Source: Apostichopus japonicus (taxonomy: Eukaryota; Echinodermata; Holothuroidea; Aspidochirotida; Stichopodidae). Taken from it: 64,000 nt of DNA. The notes below the pieces were generated by a model. The model saw only the letters and a program-made list of their open reading frames with translations. It had not been told where the DNA came from and made no database searches. The stretch lies in contig NC_092577.1 in NCBI RefSeq assembly GCF_037975245.1, forward strand, positions 11,352,013 to 11,416,012, read 5' to 3'. Shown one piece after another: positions 22,141-33,695 of the stretch. Within the stretch, counting starts at the first letter, position 1. Every line of letters begins with the position of its first letter. The position numbers were made by a program, and so were the translations under genes.

Positions 22141-24530
22141 TATTTTTTTAATACAGATTGAGATATTATATCTCATGTCAGTAACATAGCATATGAACCT
22201 ATTTAATTTCAATCGTTGTAACAAACCATAAATAAAATTTGCTAATCTAAGTTAATATTTTGTCAGAGGATACTTAGTTTTTCACTTATTTTAGTAAATA
22301 GAAACAAATATATGATCCTGATCAAAACGGTCTTTGAAACTAAACAGAATGCGTGATTTGCGTCAGATGATTGCACCTGTATTCGAGTTAAATAATCGAG
22401 TTTGTCTGGATGGGTACATTCCACAATACTAAGGAACACACGCATAGACGCATTAAATGTTCAACGTCAGTTTAATACAAGTAATTATTCATTGCTGTTA
22501 TGGTAAAGTCTGATTAATCTAGCTTCTCAATAGAAACCTTAACTAACAATTGGCGTATGCCGTTAATGATGTAACCAATATATGCTATGGTGTGTTTGGT
22601 AATTAGGTAAAATGAGTGTCTATATTGTTTAACAATGACGTTTGTGAAGTAGTTTTTTTCAGTGCAATTGTATTATTGAAATAAGGGTAAAATGGCTTCA
22701 ATGAGTTGGTGAAGAATGAATGGAACAATATCTCTTCTTCCTCCAAAAAGCGGAATGCATGATCATGTTGATTCCACATTAACATCCTTTGTTCGAAGAA
22801 ATTGGAATAGCTGTTGTTAATATGATGAGTGGCGATGTTAAGACCTACGAGTTTCTTTCATTGCTTTGTATTTTCAACACGATTGCCTCCCACACTACGA
22901 TAAAAGGAGGTCTGTCATATATAGTAATGTGTCACAGAGAAAGGATGTCTTTGATTGATCGTAACTGATAATATCGCAATAATTCATTTTTGTTTAATGT
23001 GAGGTTCCTACAAAAACGGGAACATAAATAGATGTATTAATTTGAGAAACGGTACCAACTGATGGATATGTTATGATCATCTTTTGTATCTTCTGCTTAC
23101 TTTCAACGCATTTAAATTAGTACTTATCACATTTGGGAAATTTCAAAATATGGTTTTATAATGCCATTTTCTAAAGCAAATCTAGACAGATAAAGGCATT
23201 TAATTGCATCCATTGATATGGATAATAGTATCACTTTTGAGGAAGTATCCACAGAAAGCCTTTCTTGGATATGGCAGTTGTAAGTGATGGCGCTATAGTG
23301 GGATAATGACAGAAACAATTGCCTTGCTTATCATTATTCTTCTTATGAATTTCGATGTAGGTAGGATTTTGTGATTAAAATCACGAAAAGAATAACAAAG
23401 TTGGAATGGGGAAGAAGTGTAAATATAAATAATATAAATTCGAACTTTAAATGTTTAAGATTGAATGGAATTCACCTATTACGCTGATAAATATAGCGGC
23501 AAGTTGAGTTAGTTTAGTTTGCTCAATGCAAACAATCTTCGGCAGATGGAAATTATGATGAGATTTAAGATATGATATGGGTAAAGTAATAACATGCTCA
23601 TCGCGATGAGTTCCAACTGACAAAAGTTACAACTGACTTGTGTTTAAAGAATGGTTTATTTACACTATGTGTATTTAACAGGGTCAAAGACTAACTAAAT
23701 TTATTTATAAATATATCGCGTGACAACGAGCTATAGGTCTGTTACTGTACACCCCATTTCCTGTCAACGTAGAATGCATATCGAAACTGTTTCTGCCAGT
23801 ATTAGAGGGTAAACATACCAAGAAATTTGGTAGTAAACTTGATATTCCGACGTTTACTAAGATTGTTAAGACGACAGCAGCTTCAAGTGACCAGAAGAGC
23901 AGTGTGTATGAACATAAAGAACCAATAGTAAGTTACGCTCTAATTACGCAGAGAGGAACCGCCCATTTCTATCGTCAGAGTGGGAGAAGATGCGGAAGAT
24001 AATTATTATAAATTCGAGCTTTAGATGTAAAGGATGGAATTAATATATTACGTGGATAAATTGTGCCGCAAGTTTAGTTGTTGTTTAATGCAAACAATCT
24101 GAGCAGATGAAAAGTATGATGGTGTTTCATAGCGGTAAAGTAATAAGTCCAAGTGACTGAGTTGCAACTGACTTGCGTTTGGAAACACTTTATTTACACA
24201 ACGTGCAACGTCGTTTACTTCACAGTGTCAAAGTCTAACTATATTAAATTGATAAATCCATCAGTCATGTGACAGGCTGCCACTGTATGCGCCATTTTCC
24301 TTTCAACGTGGAATGCGTATTGAATCTGTTTCTGCTAGAATCAGAGGAAAAAATAGAACCCAAAAGTTTAAATTAAACTTGACATACTGACGTTCACGAC
24401 CAATCGTAAGACGACAACAGCTTCAAGTGACCAGAGGAGCAGTTTGTATGAACATAACGAACTAACAGTAAGTTACGCTCTAATTACGCAGAGAGGAACC
24501 GCCCATTTCTATCGTCAGGAAAAATAATGT
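22140..24530. repeat. Duplication block II, copy A (5' region of T3)
   Basis: This is nearly collinear with 43,318-45,650, from TAATACAGATTGAGATATTA to the repeated CGCCCATTTCTATCGTCAG. It has high identity over long stretches (for example ACAATTGCCTTGC and the AGTATCCACAGAAAGCC block), so it is the most recent duplication in the window. Within it a unit of about 540 bp is itself tandemly repeated (23,430-23,985 and 23,996-24,520). Each unit ends AACCAATAGTAAGTTACGCTC...CCGCCC. A short frame beginning MNGTISLLPPKSGMHDHV exists in both block copies (22,716 and 43,901) but is frameshifted here. Confidence 0.85.
23928..23933 (+). promoter_or_regulatory. Conserved GTAAGT donors, candidate first-exon ends for T3
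   Basis: GTAAGT follows CAGCTTCAAGTGACCAGAAG...AACATAAAGAACCAATA at 23,928-23,933. It recurs in the second tandem unit at 24,468-24,473 and in the other block copy at 45,110-45,115 and 45,596-45,601. Any of them could be the 5' exon end spliced to the coding acceptor of T3 (25,555-25,556) or T5 (48,175-48,176). They differ entirely from the donor context used before T1, T2 and T4. Confidence 0.35.
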
Positions 24531-25556
24531 AGGCCTATTACTTTATTATGCTGGTATTGTTCGAGTAACTGTTCTGGAGCTAGAAGGATTCTTTGGACAC
24601 TGTCATTCGACTTTGTTTAACATTATTTACTGATATGTATGCATTGATGTATATAGATGTATGTATACACGAGAGCTGGTAAGATATCCTTGTAGTGTTG
24701 AAAGATTAACATTTAGGAGTATAAGGTACACCGGTGACGGCCATATGTTGTGGATTTTGTAATATTGATGAATCCGAGGACATACGTAAAACAACATTTA
24801 CCATGTGTACCTACAAATACAAATAAAACCTTCTTTTAATGTACGCATCATCTCGTCGATTGTTAAGTACAGAAGTCTGAATGGAAACATAATGCTATCA
24901 GAACCTACTATGTCACCCCCCCCCCCACTCTTCACCTCCCAAAACAGTTGCAATTGAACCCTCAGACTCCTTATGTTGTAACACCTGGCATTCTTACACA
25001 CAACCAATAGTGACGCAGTGTATAGTTTCTATGGTTTACTGTGACTGTTTTTCCTTTTATATGTTCAAAATATGATGCAGTGCACTTAATTGTATAGCTA
25101 TATATATATATTCCACGAGTAAGTAAAAAATAACAAATGGGAAGAGACCGCACTCTAGACCACGCAGTCTGAACACGCTCCCTACTAAGAAAATAGTGGG
25201 TCATTCGTCTTTGGAAATTATTCAGATTGAGAAGTCAATCCATTAAAATTGTGCAAATTTTATTTTTAAGGTTCTCAAGCCTTCTACTACTAGATATCAT
25301 CCAACCCCCTACCCAAACTCCCCTTCCCATCCCCCTCCTCCTCCACCCCATTGTTTTCCATTGCAAGCAAGAAAAGGTGTTTGTGCAAAGCTGGACAATT
25401 TTACTACATTTACAGCAAGTTCACCAAATAAATTACTACTTTGTTCACTGGGATACTCTTTCTTAAATTATTTGAATTTTGTATGGAAGTGATTGGAATT
25501 ACTATCACACGAATACACCCTGAGGGGTTTTAATTCTTTTTATTTATAAATCGCAG
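24530..25556. other. Spacer before T3 with C11 tract
   Basis: A run of 11 C is at 24,916-24,926. The last 200 bp (AGCAAGAAAAGGTGTTTGTG, TTCACCAAATAAAnTACT, CACTGGGATACTCTTTCT) aligns with 47,060-47,215 before T5, so it belongs to the T3/T5-type 5' region. It ends in the acceptor TTTATTTATAAATCGCAG. Confidence 0.6.
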
Positions 25557-25575
25557 AATCTCGTCCACCAGCTAA

Positions 25576-27756
25576 ATGGCTTCGTCAACTCTCCTTACGG
25601 ATCTGGCAGAGAACTTCTTCCTTTGTTCTGTTTGCTTGGATCAATTTAAAGAGCCGAAACAGTTACCGTGTCTTCATCGATATTGTAGAAATTGCTTGAA
25701 GACAGTCATTCAAGCAAGCTATGATGGAAAGCTTAAGTGTCCATTGTGTAAACAGGAACACGTCATACCAGAAAATGGAGTTGACGATTTCAAGACTGAC
25801 TTCCATATGAAGAGTATGCTTGAGTTTATACAACTGCAAAAGTCTTTTGGAAATAAAGATTTAAAGAAATGTGTAAGCTGTTTGAAGAATACAGAAGTTT
25901 CAGCTTTTTGTTTTAAGTGCAGAGATTACTTGTGTGAGCAATGTTACAAAGTTCACGTCACCAGTAAAATGTTTATAGATCACAAAACCCACATTCTGAG
26001 ATTGGATAATATAGAAGCAAAGAATATGACACTGGATAAATTAACATCACTAACGGAAGATCCCAGGTGCAATATCCATGGAAAAAAAGAAGCACAATTA
26101 TGCTGCAGTTCTTGCGGAAATTTACCAGTTTGCATAGCTTGTACATATAATAAGCACAAAGGTCATGACCTGCATGACGTCACTGAAATAGCAGAACGTG
26201 AAAGAAAACTACTCAGACAAGAACTTGCTGATTTAACTAAATACAAAGGTAAACTATATGGCCTACCAACGAAAATACAAACTACTACACAGAATCTGAA
26301 TGAAAATGCCGTGCAAAAAACAGAAAGATTGATATATCAGCACAAGCAACAGGCACACAAGATTAAAGATAAACTTTCGGAATGTACTAGGGAACGAAAA
26401 AGAGGTTTAGAGGATATCAGATGCAGAATAAGAGATAACGACCGTCGGATAACTCTTAATTTGGAAAAGGAATTGGGACAAGTGAGAGAGAAATATGATA
26501 AAATCAGGAAAACAGCAAATCAAGAATATGACAACGAATCTGAAGAGTTTATAAACAAATGTGATAAAACTGAGGGCGAGCTTTTTAGAAAACTTGGAAG
26601 CCTAGATGCTAACTTAAAGAATTTGACAACAGCAAAAGACCTGCTTGTAAATCAAAATGAAGGTGAACTAAAACAAATAAGAGAATATTGCGAACAGATT
26701 ATTAAACGATACGAGAACCTCACAACAACGACCTCATCTATTCTTGCTTCTAAAGACGATTGGACAGACGCTCAGTGTATTCCTGATATTAGAGCAGCCT
26801 GTGATCCTCTGATGGTAGAAATGGAAAAAGGATTTCCAGAGTTGGACTTTTTATCTGATTTCGTTATCAGTGATATAACGAAGGTTATTAGAGACGTCAC
26901 GCTTGCTCAGCATGACGAGTCAGTGGTTGATGTGGCAGGAATCAAAGTTAATGTTGGATATTTCACTGATATTTTAAGCAGAGGCGATGTCAAGATTTTC
27001 ATAATTCATAAGGCATATGACGGGTATTTACACATCACTGTGTTCAACAGTAAAGGTAAAATACAACGACAGGATCAGATCAAGAGTGAAACTGGCAGAC
27101 TCACCTGCGGTCTGCTATCTGAGTTGAAAGCTGTAACATGGAATTATTGGTATGACATCGGTATTTACGATGTACGTGATGGTGCATTTAGCAGGAAGAA
27201 CATTCGTGACGTCATTACAAGTTGGCCATCCGATCAGTGCGTAAGTTGTGTAACTACTGATCCTGTGAAGAATCATATTATTGTTGGTACTAACAGAAGA
27301 AATGTGTATGTATTTACTGATCAAATGAATTACAGCCACATGATTACACTACCAGCTGTAATCGATGCATCTGATGATATCACTGTACATAGAGGTAGTC
27401 TCCTGGTCTGTGACAACTCGCGTGGTAGATCATATGCAGTCACCATGGAGGAATCACAGAGTAAGCTGATGTATGAATTCACCAAACCAGATCTTGATGG
27501 ATTGGACTGGAGACCTACCAGTGTCTGCACAGACAATACTGGTTTCATCTACATGCTGTGGAATGCAGCGATCTCATATCAGCGGAGATGTATTCTGGTA
27601 CAATACAGTCAGAATGGCCGACAATTACTCACAACAAGAAAAGTAGCAGGTAACGCTTACCGCGTGTCAACATTAGAAGAGAACGGGCCGGAAAAACTTC
27701 TGATAACAACAAAGAGATGGGGAGAGTTGTACACGTACGACCTAGTAGTGACGTAG
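25576..27756 (+). CDS. TRIM-type E3 ubiquitin ligase T3, intact (726 aa)
   Basis: This is the only complete copy. Start: MASSTLLTDLAENFF, 19 nt after the acceptor AG at 25,555-25,556. RING finger, residues 17-58: C17-x2-C20-x11-C32-x-H34-x2-C37-x2-C40-x14-C55-x2-C58. B-box 1-like site: C99-x2-C102-x9-C112-x2-C115-x4-C120-x2-C123, with H127/H136/H139. B-box 2: C165-x2-H168-x8-C177-x2-C180-x5-C186-x2-C189-x4-H194-x2-H197. Residues 205-400 are a charged coiled coil, rich in Lys and Glu, for dimerisation. Residues about 440-726 hold repeated strand motifs (ITVFNSKGKIQRQDQ, GIYDVRDG, HIIVGTNRRNVYVFT, TSVCTDNTGFIYMLW, ILVQYSQNGRQLL) of an NHL/TRIM56-like beta-propeller, the likely substrate- or RNA-binding part. 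No signal peptide or membrane segment is seen, so it is probably cytoplasmic. Orthology to a named TRIM is not claimed. Confidence 0.93.
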   Translation: MASSTLLTDLAENFFLCSVCLDQFKEPKQLPCLHRYCRNCLKTVIQASYDGKLKCPLCKQEHVIPENGVDDFKTDFHMKSMLEFIQLQKSFGNKDLKKCVSCLKNTEVSAFCFKCRDYLCEQCYKVHVTSKMFIDHKTHILRLDNIEAKNMTLDKLTSLTEDPRCNIHGKKEAQLCCSSCGNLPVCIACTYNKHKGHDLHDVTEIAERERKLLRQELADLTKYKGKLYGLPTKIQTTTQNLNENAVQKTERLIYQHKQQAHKIKDKLSECTRERKRGLEDIRCRIRDNDRRITLNLEKELGQVREKYDKIRKTANQEYDNESEEFINKCDKTEGELFRKLGSLDANLKNLTTAKDLLVNQNEGELKQIREYCEQIIKRYENLTTTTSSILASKDDWTDAQCIPDIRAACDPLMVEMEKGFPELDFLSDFVISDITKVIRDVTLAQHDESVVDVAGIKVNVGYFTDILSRGDVKIFIIHKAYDGYLHITVFNSKGKIQRQDQIKSETGRLTCGLLSELKAVTWNYWYDIGIYDVRDGAFSRKNIRDVITSWPSDQCVSCVTTDPVKNHIIVGTNRRNVYVFTDQMNYSHMITLPAVIDASDDITVHRGSLLVCDNSRGRSYAVTMEESQSKLMYEFTKPDLDGLDWRPTSVCTDNTGFIYMLWNAAISYQRRCILVQYSQNGRQLLTTRKVAGNAYRVSTLEENGPEKLLITTKRWGELYTYDLVVT

Positions 27757-29426
27757 ACGTAAGAAATGATTTCAAGCCAATATTATTAGAAGCAACTTTA
27801 AAACGTCAGGGCGCAATCAATCTAAACACAGAAATGTGTTAATCGAGAATTATGACCTCTTTAATTTTTATTAAAATGTTTGGTTTATTTTATTTCTAAA
27901 TGATTTCTTTTCTTATCAGACAAATAACCTCCAGAAACAGCATCAGTATGAATTCTACTTTGTTACTATATTTCAGCAGCTGGTCGGATGTAGTGATATC
28001 CAAGTCTCATCTTTCTGGTAAGATATTTTATCTGGTTTGGGCAGCTCCCTTGTGAGAGTCACTGATCTAGAGTTGTTCCCGAGAATATTCAATGTGTGGA
28101 GGTGGGCTCCTCTAAATTTAGCCCATGGCAGAGGATAATATTTACTATCAAATCCTATAAGGAAATATTCCGACTTCTCTTTCTGGCATCCATGTGAATA
28201 TGGTCGATCACTGCATAATCTTCTTAGACTTCTCTTTTTCGTAAATACCACTATTTAAGATAACGATTTGATAGTATACAATACTGACTGCGCCTGTAGT
28301 ACTTAACCGCCATATCATAGTCAAATTTAGTCTGTCTCAAAGTTTATACTTAATATTGAAAATAGCATCGTTGTATTGCCAAAAACACTTTGACTGTACC
28401 TAAACCGATATATCATATTCACAGTACTTAGTAAATACACAGAACCCAATAAAAACTAATTTCTGAAAAGTATCGTTTTACATGCACCTCTGACGGTTCC
28501 TGTTTAAATAATGTGCGATAAATGTTTAGGTTAAATTTATTTTTCATATACACGTCTGTATATTATTCTTTTCAAGGAATATATCAATATAAAGTCTTTA
28601 GCTGTTATGTTTGTAACTTTTAACTTTTTGAATGTTTTTCTATCCCTCTGATCAAATTGATCAAGCATAAACATTCAAAACTTGTTACACATATTTAAAA
28701 ATAATTAACACATAAGAAATTGTTAAACGTTTTAATCATCATTCAATTTTTTTTTTGTGATTCTTTCTTCTCTATTAATCTGAACATATCTTGGCGAGTT
28801 GTAAATTTTAAATATGACTGACATTTATTTACTCACAAATATCGTATTTTTCTTCTCTGCATTACGTCACCTTTGGGGTTGGTTTGGGCGGGGGGGGGGG
28901 GAGTCCTTACCGTAAAATGTCTGCAGCAGCAAACTTGAGCTACCGTCGTGGTAATGCGTCAGTCTGTCTGTTGTGGTAATAAAAGTCTTTCATTTTATGA
29001 ACATAAAAGTCTTATCAAGGCCACACAATGCCAAGAATTTAATAGAGGGCTTTGATGTGGCAAAGTTATACTCTCAATTTGACTTAAGTGCGGCACTATT
29101 AAGCAGAAAATATGTTGTACTAGACCTATTTGGAGCAGAATGTAGATTAAAAATTATCCAACCCCTCTCCATCCCTTACCCATCATAAAAAAGCAGTCGA
29201 AGTGCAACTGCGGTATTACCTTACATTTACTTTCAATAAGGGACATATTCACTTTGTGTCGTCATAATTACCATGGTCAAATTAAGCGTAACTTCTTATA
29301 GGGGGATAATTACCATTCTCTTTTATTTGGTAACGATTTTATCTAAATGCTATCTTTATATTACATCGAGTGACATACAAAAAGGCAGCAAGAGATGATG
29401 AGCAACATTAGGTACTAACATAGACA

Positions 29427-29427
<1 letters not shown>
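27757..29427. other. T3 3' flank with candidate poly(A) signal and G12 tract
   Basis: The flank is shared with T4 (40,540-42,027). AATAAA at 28,448-28,453 lies about 690 bp after the stop. A G run of 12 at 28,890-28,901, preceded by GGGGTTGGTTTGGGC, sits in the same place as an 18-G run after T4 and a GGGGGGAGGGGG stretch after T5. No gene is seen. Confidence 0.55.

Positions 29428-29483
<56 letters not shown>
29428..29483. repeat. (TA)n microsatellite
   Basis: About 55 bp of pure TA, in the same position relative to the gene as the run at 42,028-42,080 after T4. Confidence 0.95.
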
Positions 29484-29488
<5 letters not shown>

Positions 29489-29628
29489 GTATATATCTGC
29501 AAAAAACAAACATTGGCTGTTTCACTTCCAATCACTTACCTAATTTAATAATTGTATCTCACTCGAGATCCAGCCTTTCTTTAAATGCAGCATGGTTGTT
29601 TAACAGTTTTCCGTTATTCCTATATATA

Positions 29629-30105
29629 TTGTTATGTAACCCACTTATTCATCTACCCTATTACGTAACATAAGTTACCATTCAAGTCTTCGAGTCTTCC
29701 AATTGTTATACGATCCCAGATGCGCTCACGCATTCTACATAATTGGAACTCGCCAACAAAGTGTTTCTGCATACTTCATGAATATTCATAGCTTACTGGA
29801 ACATTCCTTTACACTCCGGGTATAAAAGCCGCAGACGCCCGATTGAGCGCCCTCTCCGTTTTCTCCGTTCGTTCCGTTAAGAGGTTGTCGCCACACCTCT
29901 GATGGTTCCTTGGCTTTGATTAATGTGCCCATATTAAACACAATATATGTATTTAACTCTATACTTTGTCGGAACTCCGACCTACTACTCTCTAATGGAT
30001 TCTCGTCGCTCTACCTGAACTTTCTCTACATCCAGCCGAACTACTTCTAAAGCAAACTTGAATTTATATTGGAACGTAATGAGTTGGAAAATTTAGAACA
30101 GTTTA
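29629..30105 (+). mobile_element. Possible solo LTR or retroelement promoter fragment
   Basis: This GC-richer stretch begins TGTTATGTAACCC. It contains a strong TATA box (GGGTATAAAAGCC, TATAAAAG at 29,821-29,828) followed by a pyrimidine-rich leader CCCTCTCCGTTTTCTCCGTT, a pattern typical of LTR U3-R regions. No coding sequence, primer-binding site or clear right boundary was found, and no target duplication was identified. Confidence 0.35.
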
Positions 30106-30570
30106 AAACCTCCAGCCGGGATTCGAACCCGGGCCTCCCGCTTTATAGGCGGACACCCTTACCAGGATATGGACGGTGATTGTATGTCTAGAGGTTCGAA
30201 ACCGGTAAGGGTGGTCGCAATTCTACTATAGGCGTTTGTCACTTGTATCGAACAATACTAGTTCTGATTTTGGTGACATATTTGCCTTACTCTAGAGATC
30301 AAACATGATTCAAACCAACTAGAAGTCATTTGTGATTCAGCCGGATCTCGAAAGAGATACGTTAAACAGACTTTTGTTAATGAAATGGAGGTAAACGACA
30401 AAGGCAAATGAATATATATATATATAATTGAAAAAGTAATGAGTTCGACAATTTAGATCAGTGAAAAAACTTCTAGCCTCCACCGAGATTCGAACCCGGG
30501 CCTCCCGCTTATATGCGGACACCCTAACAAACTAGGCTATGGACGCTGATTGAATGTCCAGAGGTATATA
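30106..30570 (-). mobile_element. Two tRNA-derived SINE copies, minus strand
   Basis: CGGGATTCGAACCCGGGCCTCC at 30,117-30,138 and CGAGATTCGAACCCGGGCCTCC at 30,483-30,504 are reverse-complement B-boxes. Each is followed by CCCGCTTnTATnnGCGGACACC (anticodon arm) and a short GGATATGGACG or GCTATGGACG end. Both have upstream bodies containing TAATGAGTT-GnnAATTTAGA. They are relatives of the element at 15,330. Confidence 0.65.
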
Positions 30571-31938
30571 AATATATATATTATATGTATAGAGTCAAAC
30601 AGTAACTAAACATTAACTCTACTTATGCTCACAAATAAAAGAATATACACCCGTTTCGTGGTAACTGACTAACTATCTGAAGATTAGTCAGCTATTTTCA
30701 ACAATGATTTGCCTACTCAAATTTTTCATGTATTGAACAAATATCGTAAATATTGACTTAATGTTGTACAATTGCGTACGCAATTGACTAAGTATCCTTC
30801 AGCTACTCAGTAGGAACAACACCAATGACTTTTAACTAAACTTTGAAGAGACAGAATGGTTTGTCAGAATGAACGTCTCTTCAAATTATTTCGTCTATAA
30901 TGTCATGTGAAATAACATAAAATGTGAAATAACATGGATTTGTCAAAGCACACCATGTTGCTGAATGTGACACTCTTATACATATATATTGCTGATAGCA
31001 AGTCGGAATTCCTATGTTATTTAATTGCTCCCATCTACTACTATTTGATCGTTAGTTACTACTACCTGCTTACTTCCTTGCATTTGGGCAAGTTTGTATT
31101 TTTGGTAGGGCCGTCGATTTCAAGTTCCGCTTTCCTAGTGCTCTTCATGCACGGAAGTCACAATATCCCTCTCTCCTCCTCTCTTGAAGACACCCTTATA
31201 TTGAAAGGTACGTCACTCGTAAATTAACTCTTTACTCTATACTAACCTGTAATGTATCCATTGTTCAGTGCAGACCTAAGTCCGTGCCTCTTGGCCAGAA
31301 TGATTCTACTGGTGTGAATGCGTATTAATGGCATTGTATAACTGTCACTGAGAGCGTATTACGCACGTGTTATACTTGTACAGAGTGCACCTTTGTGCTT
31401 TTGAATCTGACAATGTAGATGGAATTACCACATTTTGTGAAGGCAAAATTCTCACAAAACACAAATAAAATTTTAAATTACGTATGTATGCGTAAGGCCA
31501 ATTTTATAATTTTTCAGGCTCAAAGACGGCATTAACACATTTGCGCAGACCTCTACTCATTCTCTCAATCAGCCTGCGTTGGGAGTGGACATTTTCATGC
31601 AGAAACAAAACAGTGTTATTACGTTCTATTTTGGTAAGTTAAACAGTGCGAAGCATCTACGCATTACGGAACAGGAAATTTATTTGCAAATTTTGTCTAA
31701 AATTATGCAAAGAAGGCAAACCCATTCTTTTAGTGCAAATGTTCAACTGGAGAAATTTGGTATACAGTCATTTTTGGCTTAACTCATAAATGTTACCTGC
31801 TAAAATGTTAACCAGAAATACTTCTTCGCAGAATATTACGGAATATATAACAGAATAAAACCTTTTCAAACTCATGTGAACCTTTAACACGAAGACGAGT
31901 CGTGAAAATGTCCGTAAATAGGCGTAACTCTTGACTGG
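30571..31938. other. Intergenic; right part matches block IV
   Basis: No gene is seen between 30,571 and 31,560. From about 31,560 to 31,900 the sequence (CTCAATCAGCCTGCGTTGGGA, AACAGTGCGAAGCATCTACG, GGCAAACCCATTCTTTTAG) matches 12,600-12,870 and 15,710-15,960, so the left end of a block IV-like unit joins directly to the block I LINE relic here. Confidence 0.6.
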
Positions 31939-32900
31939 TTAAGCAGCTATATATCATATATCAATCCCAAGTCCGAACACGCTCAAACCCGTTGTGGTGT
32001 TCCGCAGTACTCAATATTAGGACCACTGTTACTCATCATACATGTCAATGACATTTACCAAGTGTCATAAATTGCTACTACTACTTTGTTTGCCGATGAT
32101 ACCTATATTTTCTTCGAGTTCGAAAACGCACATAGAATACAGTATACTGTCTCTACTGAATTAAATACATTTTCAGACTGGTTTGCAATTTATAAGGTAT
32201 CACCTCATGTAGAAAAAAGTTCACTATATACTATTTAATGGAAGAAGAACTCTTAATTGGGAAAATGATATGTTAATGGACGGTAAAAAAATTAAGGAAG
32301 TGAACTACTAAATTTCTATTTAGATTAATATTGATAGTAGACTTTCATGGAGTGACCATTTTACAAAAGGTTGCTCCAGCGTCGCAACTGGTATAAGAAT
32401 TTGATCATAGCTGAAACATTTCCTCCCCGAGAATATATTCAATGGGCTTTATCAAACTTTAATAGCACCGCATTTATGATACTGCTTGATTATTTGGTCT
32501 GGTACAAGCAGTTCACCTTTAGCCACTACAAAAGTGTGCAATACGTCATATATCTCACGCAGCACCACGTGAACCTACTAGCCCATTATTGTAAAAAACT
32601 CGATTTATTGAAAGCAGATGATATCATGAAAGTTAGTTTTGCGACATTTACATACAAGGCTTGGAATGGTTTATTACCAAACAGTTTCCGACATTTTATA
32701 AATAGCAACCGAGAGTTCTATAATCAGAATGCAAGAAAGGCTAGCAACGCACTTTATATGCACGCACTGTTATGCTTAGCATAATAAACTGTGCAATATA
32801 ACATGGAACTCATTGCCAAATGCTTTTAAAACTGAGAAACCAAGCTCCATACTTAGAAAAGGCCTTATCAAAGAAATTATGATTTCTTACTAGCTATGAA
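31939..32900 (+). mobile_element. Non-LTR retrotransposon RT relic, copy B (without the insertion)
   Basis: It matches the copy at 1-1,330 from TTAAGCAGCTATATA onward. GTTGTGGTGTTCCGCAG (GVPQ) and GCCGATGATACC (ADDT) mark the RT. The 3' part, 32,371-32,784, stays open and reads HYCKKLDLLKADDIMKVSFA, TYKAWNGLLPNSFRHFINSN and REFYNQNARKASNALYMHA, a typical LINE RT C-terminus. A frameshift separates it from the palm region. It runs straight through the site where copy A carries the RTE-like insertion. Confidence 0.8.
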
Positions 32901-33179
32901 TTAGTGATAACTGAAACATATACATATTATATATACATATACATTATCATTATTTTCACATTTTGTCTCTCTTCTCTCTTGGAGTATTCTGTGTTGTTAA
33001 GCCAGTATAGGCTTTTCCCTATACTTCCCTATACATTTCAAATATTGACGTGAAAAAACAAATACATACACAAACAAACAGACTATGAACCAGAATGCTA
33101 ACATGCATTGTGGTTTCGATGATGTAACATGAGCAGTTTTCTTCATAAATCTGACGTAATGTATAGTGAGGGTGTACAT

Positions 33180-33695
33180 GCTTACAAGGGTTTCTCGATT
33201 TGACCTCTGATGACCCCAAATGACCTTTGACCTTCACCAAAAACAAAAGGCTTCTCTAACTCAATGTGGTACTTCTACACACTAAATTAAAGGTCGGCCC
33301 AAGCTTTTCTTCTTGAGATGTCGTGTTTAAAGGTTTACACAATTTGACCCCGAGTGACCCCAAATGACCCTTGCCCTCCACCAAAACAATAGCTTTTTTT
33401 ACACAATGTGGTACTCCTACACCACTAATATGAGTCTGCCTGAAAACCTCCACCAAAAACAATTTACTTCTTGTACTGAATGTGGTACTTTTACACACCA
33501 AATATGAAATCGGTCTGATCTTCTCTTCTTGAGATATCGTATTAACAAGGTTTCAACAATTTTATCCCTGGTGACCCCAAATGACTTTTGACCTCCACCA
33601 AAAACAATAGGTTTCTTGTACTTAATGTGGTACTTTTACACACCAACTATGAAATTGGTCTGATCTTCTCTTCTTGAAATATCGTGTTTACAAGC
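33180..33695. repeat. About 145-bp tandem repeat, copy B, with a perfect DR1 motif
   Basis: Units begin near 33,182, 33,328 and 33,545 (one is shortened). TGACCTTTGACCT at 33,221-33,233 is the exact reverse complement of AGGTCAAAGGTCA, the DR1 nuclear-receptor consensus. The other units carry one-mismatch versions. A CA/CG dinucleotide run closes it at 33,706-33,735. Confidence 0.75.

Noticed and set aside
27115-27548. Minus-strand frames opposite the T3 propeller (and equivalents in T1, T2, T4, T5)
   Set aside because: They recur in all paralogues because the plus-strand coding sequence is conserved. Codon constraint explains their openness.
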